Source of the DNA: Collybiopsis luxurians FD-317 M1
Lineage: Eukaryota > Basidiomycota > Agaricomycetes > Agaricales > Omphalotaceae
Direction: 5' to 3'
Length of the DNA stretch: 64,000 nucleotides
Assembly (NCBI GenBank): GCA_000827265.1
Contig: KN834764.1
Coordinates: forward strand, 726,837 to 790,836
Below the pieces are notes generated by a model. That model saw nothing but the letters and a program-made list of their open reading frames with translations, did not search any database and had not been told where the DNA came from. Positions 23,289 to 33,375 of the stretch are shown in pieces. Made by a program: the position numbers and the translations under genes. Every line of letters begins with the position of its first letter. Position 1 is the stretch's first letter.

Positions 23289-25538
23289 AGGGGGAGGAGC
23301 GGGGCTGGAGGAGTGGGAAGGGAAGGGTTGTCGAGAGGTGCTACGTTCTTCGGAGATGGATGTGGGATATTCTCTTTCGACTGCAAAATAACTTTGATGA
23401 TTCAAACACGAACGGGACTACTTCAAGGACGGTACTTCACTTGAGATTGTATTTTTATTCCATTCATCGTCTATCTAGCCATACAGTTTGACACGGAGTG
23501 CGTGTTTTTCGTTTACATCTTTATCGGTCGCGCTTATCGGCTGACTATCACTTTGCATGCAAGGTTCAGTGTACTATTCAGTAATTTATTAATGTTTCAT
23601 GATCATGCCATTTTTCTTCTCCGACCTTGCCCTTTGAAAATGGCAAGTTTGAGATGGGTATTCGAGCGAGACGCGGCTCCGGTCGATTACGGCTTTTCGG
23701 GGCTCCTTGATTGTACGTAGGACTCAGATCAGTCGTTTACCTTCAGGATATTCTGTGGAGGTAGTACATACGCGGAGATTGTGCGGGAACGGGAAACCTC
23801 TACGGAGCTCCAAGATGCTTCAGCCAGCTGACTATCGTCCCCGCTCATCTCCGATCTTCGACCCTTGGCTCGGAAAGTTGCAGCTCTGTTCATCTTGAGT
23901 ACTGTTCGGTCACGGTGGCCTTGACGTCGTCAAAGGCTCTCTCACCTTGACTCCACCAGCACTGGCTGTTGAGAAATTTCCTCAGCGACCTTGTTCTGTT
24001 TCCGGGCCATCTTCACCCACGGGCCACGACCCAATATTTATTCACTACCAGGAAGGTATTGTGGACCAGGTCCATGGTCCCATTACGGCTCTGTTGACAA
24101 GGTCAGGTCGGCCGGCTCCTGGACTGACGGACGATGCGTACCTTTTCTTCACTGCAATAATCTGTCTGTCAACCAAAGCGAAAAAGATTTGACGGTCAGA
24201 ATGACCTTGTTCGGCCAGTCTTGTTGGTTGAGTTGCGGGCTTGCTTGTGAAAATGAACTCTTTCAAACATGATGAGTGTAAGTAGTCTATGGACGGACGG
24301 CGTTCGAAAATAGTGATCCATGTGTTCTCAAACCGTTTCTGGCATCTGTTCAATATACAGGAAATTTCCGCTCGTTCGGCCTCTCATGAAATACAATGTA
24401 GTACAGTTGTCGGTCGTCAAAGTTTTTGACTAAGTACCTTTCTCGCTTCCAGACATGCAGGGTCTTTTCCAGAAGGTTGAAAAAGTTCTACTGAACATGT
24501 AAGGTTTGTATGTAAGACGACTTTGTCAATTTATTCAAGTTTTACCGATGGACGGATATCAAATGATGCTACTGTTGTATATTGAATGCGGGGTAGAAAG
24601 TAGCTAGCTTAAGTGAGCGTTAGATGTGTAGCGCCTGTGGGTGCCTATCCTACTAGTGCCTGTTAATGCTGTGGTAGTGTCGGTGGAGGTGTTGGGGATG
24701 GAGGAGGGAAGGAGGTGGTTGAGAGGGAGAGAGTATTCTGGCTGTCTCCATGACCATTCATATATTAGTTGGGAGATAAGCAAGTACGTTACCGCGGACG
24801 GGTGTGTCGTTTTGAAACGCACCAGGTTTATTCGCAGGTTCGGGATTTTGCTTTTTTTTTTTTTTTTTTGCGAGATTCAAGATGCTTGCATACGTGGCAG
24901 GGTCGGGGACGAAGTGTTGTTTACGGCAATATGCGCCTACTCCCGCCTCGCCTCGGATTAAAAAGGAAAATAGATGTGCCAACAGCTGATCGTTTATGTT
25001 TGGACTGCGCCTACTGCTCAAGCTATGCCACGGAATGGAAGTCACCAGAACAAGTGCTCACAAGTGAGAAAACGTTAAATCACTATCGGCCAATGACAAT
25101 TTGTGTTGGTAGAAATTGACGTTGGACCCTTGACGCCAGGCTCTTGGTTCACACATTACAAAAAAGATTCACATCAACCCAACAAAGTTGGTTGTTCGTT
25201 CAACTCAAAAGACCCATCACCATTCATACAACGGTTTCAGGGTGTCTCCGGTTTTTGTTTATTTGTTTGTATATGCTTGCTTGTATACAAGGACCGTCAG
25301 TGTCTGGTACTGCTTGAGCAGATTTTTTTCAATGGAAATAGCAGCTAAAGCCACAGTGTGAATGAGGCCTTGTCTCCGTCGAGTACCCCGGACGGAAGGA
25401 GTGATTGATATTGGAACGGAAGCATTCTAAAATGGGATGACTGCCGGGGGCCGAGATATAATACCACCGTGGGAAGCCCAGCGCGATGTACACGCCGTGA
25501 GCCAAAAGTCTCAGACCTACTTCTTTCCCTTTTCCTCC
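23289..25538. other. intergenic, no gene seen
   Basis: No domain was recognised on either strand. An 18-base T run lies at 24852-24869. The last few hundred bases before 25539 should hold the promoter and 5' leader of the GATA gene. Confidence 0.45.
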
Positions 25539-26778
25539 ATGATCTCGATGACGTTGCCACACCGTACATCGCCCAACGACGACGACCTCGACGACCAGCA
25601 GAGTACTTCATACGCTAGTGCTTCATATCCTTCATCGACAATGCCCGGCGCATTCAGTCAGTTAATCTAGGCTATGCAGCTATATTCCTCGTCTAATTAT
25701 CTCTCAATTTATAGCCGAGTGTGATAATTGTCATACAACGACGACGCCGCTATGGAGAAGAGATCGTACAGGCATGAAGATACTCTGCAATGCGTGAGTT
25801 GACGGAAATAATTGGGTGCAAAGCACACAGCTTATCCGGAATTGTTCATTAGGTGTGGTCTATACTCAAAGACACACAATGGTTCGGATCGTCCGTTGAA
25901 CGGTAAGACTCCGTCAGAGAGGAGACAGACGACGAGCAAGTCAAAGCAGGAGCAGGTTGAGAGCAGTCCTCGTAAGCGAATCTTGTCTCTGTCTGACCCA
26001 AATGTCTCACATGTGGCTCTCGGCGTGTTTTCCAGCCCAGGAGTGCTCGAACTGCTCAACTTCAACCACGCCCTTGTGGAGGAAGACGGACGAAGGGAAG
26101 CTGCTGTGCAATGCGTAAGTCCCTTACTATCAGCTCTCGTCCCCACAAAATCCGACCTGCTACTTATCGTTAGATGCGGACTTTACGTCAAGCTCCATGG
26201 ACATAATCGACCCGTCCACTTGCGTACCGATGTTATCCGCCAGCGGTCCAGGGAGAACGCTCGAGTTCGTGTTAAACGTTCCAACACTGGCGAAGTCCCT
26301 GTACCGCCGTCGAGGAACAACTCGAGGACTAGAGCGTCGACCGCCCAAATTCGCCGCCACTCGGCTATTGAGGATGACGACGACGATGAGTCTGACGATT
26401 GCTCTGACGAGCCTGGGTACCGTTCAATCGGAACTCAGCGAGATTCAGACTCGGAAGACTCAGAGTCAATAGGTACGCCGGACGAGGGCCCAGACCATCT
26501 CCCACCCAAGTATGGTGTTTTGAAGAATCGGTTCAAGCGCCAACGCATCGGGTATGGGGATTCCGACACGGACTCAATAGCCTCGATGGGATCACCTTCG
26601 TTGTCGTCTTTGGCAGCAGTAGCAGCTGCAGTTGCTGCGGGAGCATATCCAGACTCCCCGCTCTCACTGTCAGTGCCACGTCTTCACCTTCATTCACTTC
26701 ATGTCTAACCTTACGAACAGGTCGCCTACTGCCCCTACTTTCGCACCACGACCCTGGTTCCAGAGGCTCGATCTTTGA
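25539..26778 (+). CDS. GATA-type zinc-finger transcription factor with two fingers
   Basis: Six exons (25539-25656, 25715-25793, 25853-25971, 26036-26114, 26174-26668, 26721-26778) give 315 residues. If the last intron is not spliced, the frame stops at 26708 (309 residues). Finger 1 (Cys42, 45, 64, 67) reads ECDNCHTTTTPLWRRDR and ILCNACGLYSKTHN. Finger 2 (Cys109, 112, 130, 133) reads ECSNCSTSTTPLWRK and KLLCNACGLYVKLHGHNRP. Finger 2 with its basic tail VHLRTDVIRQRSR resembles the ASD-4/Dal80-like GATA class. The linker between fingers lacks the Cys-rich region of siderophore regulators such as SRE/Urbs1, so that role is less likely. An acidic stretch (AIEDDDDDESDDCSDE) and an Ala-rich segment follow. 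The protein should bind GATA sites in the nucleus. Exons 2 and 4 are both 79 nt and split each finger at the same codon. Confidence 0.88.
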
Positions 26779-28401
26779 TGCACGTCCACCCCTCTTCCGT
26801 GATCACCCGAAGTGACCGCCGTAATATACCCGAGGCCGAGCGCGATACACTGCTGTCGAATATTATATTGTCCCCCTGGAGTGATGGAAATGCCGATGGA
26901 CATTGACCACGGACCAGCTTCATTCTCCGTCTTCAAAAACCTTTATTTACTTGAAGGACCTTGCTCGTTTGCTCTCTCTCTCTTCTCGGGCTACGGGCTT
27001 CCTCGTTTGGGAAGCTCGATGCCATCAGATTTCCCAAAATTATCATAAACTATTTTACTTTACTTGCCTTCTTGCATACAGATATCTTTGTTTCGTGTCG
27101 TGGATCGTGGATCGTAGCCTCTTCTTTCCCTGCCTCATCATGTTCCAATTTTTCGTTGGCTCGTGTCTCCGCTCTGCCTTCCCCACTCTTTCTCTTGTGT
27201 CTGTTTGATATTCTTTGTTCTTGCACCGTAATACTTTTTTGCCTTTCATTCCATTCTGCGTTAGGATCTGTTTCCTTTTCACGTTTATTTATGTGATACC
27301 ATTATGGCTTAGAGGATTCTCCAATATGTAAACCCACTCTCATTGTCACCATGCACTCCTTTCTTCGCGTACTCCCTACGATCACCTTTTTGTGTGTTCT
27401 GCGTTACCTTTTTTCTTACTGTACTCATGGTTCTTATAATGTAACTGGTTAATTCGTTCGTAACCCCGCTCACTAACTCACTCTCTATATGACGTTCGTT
27501 GATATGGTCGATTGCGATTGGGCCGATTGGATTGGGTGTGTGTCGTGTTTTTGGTCATCGAGTACGTGGTAGGTGTGCGTGTGCGTGTGTAGGTGCTACT
27601 GTGCAGCCTCGAGTCTCTGGCCGTCTTTTCGATTTCGATTATTCTCGATTGCGCTTGTGTGCTTCGACGAGGCTAGACTTCCCAGTGCCCATGCCCCATG
27701 GGTTTCTTAACGGTAACCTCCTAGCTCTGACCTGCTTCTTTGCTTCGCGGTGAAGAAGCAGGAAGCCAAACAAGCTGCTGGCGTCCACGTTTTACCACGT
27801 TGTTCATTTCTACACGGACTCTGTTTCGTTTCTTGCAACTTTATCCGAGTCGCGGTGCGTTCTTTGGCTTTAGCTTTGGATCTCTTATCGAGGAAGGGAT
27901 CTAGAGTAATGGCTGGTTGGTTGGTTGGTTGGCTGGGCGGTGGGTTCATCTACCTTTATGAACGGACATACTAGTATGTGAGTTTAAATCGTTCTGGATT
28001 GCTCGAGGTGCATCGAGTGGGTCGAGTGGCGTGTCTTTGATGCTTGAAAGTTGAGATGAGGCGTGAGGCTCGAGATGAGATTAAGGGTGTTTTTGTTCTT
28101 TTTTTGGTTTAGGTTTTGGCTTTTTGCTTTTGTGCGCGTGCTCTTGTACTTTGCTTTGCCTTGCCTTGCCTTGCCTTTTGCTGCGTTGCGTTGCGTTGCG
28201 CTGTGAGAACTCCATGGAACGTCCTCACGTTCCCCCTGTGCGTGTGTCACAAAGGCAGTTTTTAGTATTTACGATAGGCCAGTGGTACTACAGTAGCTTC
28301 AAGGGAGCAGTAGTCATGAATCGAAATCGAATCGCAGATCGGATCGATGAATGAATCTTGATGCACTGGGAGGATGTGTGGTATTGAGTGGCTAGGCGTC
28401 G

Positions 28402-28450
28402 ACCGGGGCGAGGGGGGCGAGGAGGAAGGGGGGGGAGAGGGGGGGAAGCG
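28402..28450 (+). repeat. G-rich tract with quadruplex potential
   Basis: At least four runs of four or more G lie within about 50 bases on the plus strand, separated by short CGA, GAAG or AGA spacers. The pattern fits a G-quadruplex motif by sequence alone. Confidence 0.55.
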
Positions 28451-29059
28451 CAGGACATTTCCGTGTATGATGGATGGATCCTGAATCCTGAGAGAGAGCG
28501 GACATAGGTGATACTGAAGCCCGTCCCTAGTGGGTGGATTTCATACTTAGCAGTTAAGGACTGTTTGGGGTCAGGGGTGTGGCGCAACGACGCTGAATCA
28601 ATATAAATTTTGCGTGTAAGTACTTGCTACTTACCTTGATGATTGGATAGCGCTCATACTTGTGTTGTATGTGGATTGTAGGGGATGGATAGTATCATGA
28701 TGGATGAGAATGAGGGTACTATGGATATTTGCGTCTTAGAGTCCAGGAGTCTGACCTCGTCGATCACCATTAATTCGAGTGGTATCGTTTTCCGTCCCAT
28801 CCAATATCTAGTGGGTATAGCATTCGCAAACCGTTGGCATGGTGCAACGAGTTCATGTACTGCACAATGTTCGTATTCAGACATCCCACGATACACGTAG
28901 ATACCGAATATGGACCGGAACATGAAAACTTGGGGGCCTCTTCTCTGTAGTGTGACCTTCTCGTTACTCATGATGTCGTCTCGTATCGTATTGCGTCCTG
29001 ATCCATCCCTCATCCAATCCTGCTCCATCCCAGTATCGCCCGGGGGGAATCATTCCATG

Positions 29060-29440
29060 CGGTGAAGAGAAGAGCGGACACCATGTACGAAGTGAACAAC
29101 ATTCATGGTTTTGGGAGCATGACGCGATGGAAAGAAGTATCGTGCTTGGATCATTGCTATCGGACAGGGATACGGATATTTGGGTACCTAGGGTCCTCGA
29201 TTCCAACCTCGATCCCCATCGTATCGTATCTCATCACACAATCCCGTCCGATCCTAGTGCTGACTGAGGAAGAGCGGATAATCTGTACTGGACAACCATC
29301 ATGGTTTGAGGAGACCCAATGCAAGTTAGATATCGTGCATGGATCATCGTCATCGGACAGGGATATGGGGATATTTGGATATCCAGTGGGGTCCTAGAGT
29401 CCGACCTCCTCGATCCCCATCGTGCCGTATCCCAGTTTAT
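29060..29440 (+). repeat. two tandem units of about 200 bp
   Basis: AGAGCGGA near 29071 and again near 29271 starts each unit. Both units then share CATGGTTT, TATCGTGC, TGGATCAT, ATCGGACAGGGATA and CTCGATCCCCATCGT in the same order. A partial, more diverged copy of the end of the unit (GGATATTTG, then TAGAGTCC and TCTGACCTCGTCGATC) lies at about 28722-28770. Confidence 0.65.
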
Positions 29441-32196
29441 CCTATCCCTTTCATCCAATTCCCTCATCTATTCCTTCATCCAATCCCATTCCATCCCAGC
29501 TCTATCCCACATTCCGTCCCGCCCTGTCCCGTGTCCTCGTATATAGAATGATCTCATCACGCATACTGCACATACAGCGATTGACTGACTGACTTGAATG
29601 ACTTGACTTGACTTGGATTGGACGACTGACTGACTGACCGCGTTCAAGGCAAATACGCCGATCCATCCGTACATTCACCCACACATACATAAATTATGTC
29701 GCAGTCATCGGAGCCGCCTGAGAGTCGTAGATCAAACAATCACTTGGAAAAGCGAGAAAAAGTAGGTACGTACACACAGTATGAGTTTCAAGGAGAGAGA
29801 GAAGGCTCGGGGATATCGGATTGGTTCGTCGATAGCATGAACGTGAAAATGGACACGACTGAATCATTGTTTGGATTGCTTTTTGCTGGGAGTGTGGTGG
29901 CTGCTGTAACCTGTGATCGGATACGCACGGCATGAAGGTTTCCTTAGCAAGGAGCAAAACCTCACACCCAAAACGAAAGGAGATTGTTACGTTCAGACCA
30001 TGATTCTCTCCTGTGTTGTACGTCGTTGATTTATCATGATCCTGGTTGTTAACACTCAAAGTTGGTAGGTAGTAGTGGCAGATTACTATGCCTACGCGTG
30101 TGGCAAGTTATATCTGTCATTTCTACCCGATCTTTGCACATTTGAATAATCTTGAAAGGTCGAAATGGAGAAGTATATCCTGATGAAGTTTCCCGTTCGG
30201 AAGAGTGACCCCCACGAGGAAGGATACAGGACAGCACAAAAACAATTCCGGATAAACACACAACATAACTTGAGCATGCATGTAGCCTCATATCCCGCTC
30301 ATTTGACAACTCCGTGGTCAACGACTGTGAAGACGATTCAGATTCGGGAGTAGAAATTGAACCTCGCTATTTCAGAACCCGCGACTTGAACAAAGTCATG
30401 TCCGAATACCATCCATGAGTTTTCCCGGTGGCAAAAGTGTTTGTGTAAAAAATAGCAATGCAAAGTTGAAGATAAGGTCCCATGAAGATATGTAAATCAA
30501 GAGGCGACTTGTGCGGCCGCCACCGTTACTTACTACATGATGTAACTATGATAGAATACGGCGTCAAGTAATGGGTTGTCAATGATAACTATAGCGGCAT
30601 TCAGAACCACTCTAAATTGCTCACGCGCAGCATCCCTCGCGCCTGTCCTACGTCCTCAAAGTTCCTGATCAGATTAGAGGCCGGTAAGCAGTAGGTTGGC
30701 TCATGGTGCCATTGGACGCCACTTGGGAGATTGCAAGTTTTGAGTGATATGATGAGTGATGAAACTGAGCTGATAGGGAGGAAGTCCCAGATTCCGAAAA
30801 GCAGTACCGCAAGCTTTGAGAAAAAGAATGTGCTTACTGAGGTTTCTGATTCTCAGTCGGCAAGGGCAACCCGGTCCTGCTGAATGGGATTTACCGTGAG
30901 GCGATGGTCTTAAATAAAGAAGCTTCGACTTTGAGTTCGGGATGTAAGGGAATATTGGAGCGAACTTGGTGACCTTAATCTTTAGGGGAGCGATGAAAAT
31001 AGAGTCCAGTAGTAAGCCCGGGGTTAGCAGGGCCATTGGAGCAAGACTGAATCATTGGTGACTCGAGGCGATGAAGTCGAGGTCTAGAAGACTCACGTTC
31101 TTCAAACTCTGAAGCTCAAAGCTGTGCGTGGTGGCGGTTGACCCCACGCGCAAAGGAGCCTGGCAGATGAAGCCTTCAGTTAGTACACAGACTTCGTTTG
31201 ATGCTGATGGATGGGATCTTTTCCCAGTGTTAGCGTCAATCGAAGGCGGCAGATGGCTCGTTGCCCGTCCAGAGCAAGCAAAGGGCACGATTAGAATTGA
31301 ATGATGGACGGATGGATGGATTGCAGGTTCCCGCTAAAAGGATACGGACAATGGAAACTCGTGTGATTTCCAACAATGGCGGAGATTTTGTCATGCAGAG
31401 GTCTGTTGGTCGAGAGGTTGTATGTTAGTAGTAAGAGCCCTCAAGGCGTTATCTGACGGGGTTTCCAGCACGAGGAAGCTGTCAAAACAAGTTTTTCGAA
31501 GCATCCGAAAGGTAATGGCGATTAATCAGTGTTTGATGATACCTGGGTAATAAAACTACTCTGCAAAAGGAAGAAGTTTATTTCTAGAAAGAACTGGGGA
31601 ATGAATATAGTTCAAAAGAGCAAGTTGGCGCCGAACTGTCGGCAGATGATTTGCATGGCGCTTGACTCGGACTTTTACATAGGTCCAGCTTTGACCTTTT
31701 CACCTCCTTAACCATCCTCGCTTTGAATATTTTCGGCGTGTTGCCATCAAAGACCACAGGAAATTTCTTCCTTGTAACAAAAACGTGCAAAAGGCGCGGA
31801 TCCATCCCGTGCGTTCCCGAACGGAATCAGGAGATCCTGGATTCGAGCCAGACGCGAAATGCGGAGAGAACTCAGATGAGAGCAGCCATGGCCAGAAAAG
31901 GTACGGGAAGATGTGGTCAGACTTGAGCCTGAATGACGTTCTGAACCTACTTTTACCCAGCCTCACGTAGTAACGAACTGAGATATGACACTATCAAGAC
32001 TGGCCATCTATTCGCTATTAATTCACGGAGCTTTTGCAGTTGCGCATTCTCACTACTCCTTCTACACAGGCAACTGGCTCACTTCGAGCTTCCCTCTCTC
32101 TGATACATCATGAACTATCGAGTGAACAGATTTCAAGGTCTGAGAAGGCTGTGATGAAACCTCTCCAGTTGTGTGGCTCCCCGTTGTAGCTTCGCA

Positions 32197-32472
32197 CTAA
32201 AATAATTCAGGATCCAGCGAAGATGAGCCGAAGTGTAATCCTACAGAATCATATGGGCATGCAGCAGCAGCTTCAAAGGGTAACCCATTCCCAATATAGC
32301 TAACATCAGTTCCGGACTCACAATCTATCAGTTGTTTCCAAGTTCGGGAATTGCGGAACGGCGCACTGCTTTGCCACTGGATGTCCACAAATATGTGACA
32401 AAGACCGGCTCCTAATGGAGCTGTATAGCGCACGCGTTCTCTACACAGATTGACTGTTGCTGGCCCCGGCAT
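32197..32472 (-). other. coding-like minus-strand fragment of unknown family
   Basis: The minus strand reads YTAPLGAGLCHIFVDIQWQS, then NSRTWKQLIDCESGTDVSYI and EAAAACPYDSVGLHFGSS. After a possible acceptor (ATTTTAG) at about 32197 the next 130 bases stay open as CEATTGSHTTGEVSSQPSQT and beyond. This looks like two exons of a Cys-containing, Ser/Thr-tailed secreted protein, but no start or signal peptide was found and the family is not recognised. It may be a remnant. Confidence 0.3.
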
Positions 32473-32764
32473 TACAGGATCTTTGCACTGTTCCTAATTG
32501 CGGTACTCGAGTACCTAATCTTCCCCTTCTTTGCATGACACTTTCATTTCCCTGCCCTTCAATCAACCTTCGATATAGCAAGCATCCGTTCAGCAGTCTT
32601 ACTCCACTTCCCGAAATAATCAGCTCTAGTTTTCCCTCGCTTGCCTGACCATCAATGTTCCATCAATTCTTCCTATTGGTTTTTTGCGTTGAATTGATCA
32701 CTGAGACTTACCTTAGATCACCTTGTGTTGATGCAGTCCTCTCGGCCCATAAAGGCAGCCTCGA

Positions 32765-33375
32765 ATGAGTACCCCAGTTCCGATTGAGGGCCTTCAGTTC
32801 GCTTTCCTCGCTACGATCCCAATGTGAGCCTTCTTTTTATCGTAGTATCCTGAAAGCGATCAGTAACCTACCGCCTTTATTTTTCGACGATCACAGGTTA
32901 CCGACGACGCGTATCATAGTCAGCTCCAATGCAGAACAATATCGCGTTGTTGAGATTACGGGTGCACCGAATGGATCCTACATTCGGGAACGAATATTGT
33001 CCAAAGTGGGTCCCGACATGCATAGTGGTGACCTTCGAAACTGATGTCGTTGCAACGACTTCGTAGATGTGTGTACCCGACAACTACTTTTCACGATACT
33101 CGATATACCAATCAGAAATCGGAGCATATGCATTAGGCGGTGCATTGAGCGACGCAGGTCTGTTCGAGTTGTGTCTACAATATGGCGATCCTTCTGGATC
33201 GTTACGGTTCTTTGTGTCGACCGCACCTAACCGACCACCTACGAGGAATGAACCTGAATACCCCCCCGATAACAGCTATCGCTCTAGGTACGTACTTTGA
33301 ACACAATGACTGACAGGACACTATATCAGTGCTGACCAATTCCTGACCATCTTCTCTAGCCGTTATTACCGAACG
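32765..33375 (+). pseudogene. stranded N-terminal Ras-binding-type domain of a MAPKKK (Byr2/Bck1-like), no kinase domain
   Basis: Exons 32765-32823, 32897-33005, 33067-33287 and 33360-33375 join in frame from an ATG (MSTPVPIEGLQFAFLATIP). The core reads RIIVSSNAEQYRVVEITGAP, then NGSYIRERILSK, YSIYQSEIGAYALGGALSDA and YGDPSGSLRFFVSTAP. This order is typical of the Ras-binding-like domain near the N-terminus of fungal MAPKKKs of the Byr2/Ste11/Bck1 group. In full-length enzymes a kinase domain follows far downstream; none is present here before the peroxiredoxin gene at 36496. After the 16-nt exon the frame either meets a stop at once (spliced) or runs through unrelated hydrophobic codons to about 33741. 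It is read as a duplicated gene fragment; a small free-standing domain protein is the alternative. Confidence 0.5.

Larger units (their letters stand above)
26779..32764. other. repeat-rich intergenic region without confident genes
   Basis: 27.0-28.2 kb is pyrimidine- and GT-rich on the plus strand and may include a long 3' leader of the GATA gene. It holds short arrays: (GGTT)n near 27913, CCTTG repeats at about 28157-28176 and TGCGT repeats at 28182-28201. A G-rich block lies at 28402-28450, a 200-bp tandem repeat at 29060-29440, and GACT-type repeats at 29582-29639. A coding-like Cys-containing minus-strand stretch lies near 32197-32472. No gene could be built. Confidence 0.45.

Noticed and set aside
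22606..23391. 261-codon frame overlapping the TMEM184 tail
   Set aside because: Arg/Gly-rich shadow of the real low-complexity coding strand in another frame.
22836..23405. 189-codon minus-strand frame
   Set aside because: Antisense shadow of the TMEM184 tail.
27900..28210. GGTT, CCTTG and TGCGT arrays as possible telomere-like or functional repeats
   Set aside because: Too short and mixed; ordinary microsatellites.
29468..30059. several open frames on both strands at 29.4-30.1 kb
   Set aside because: Low-complexity and repeat-derived; no domain.
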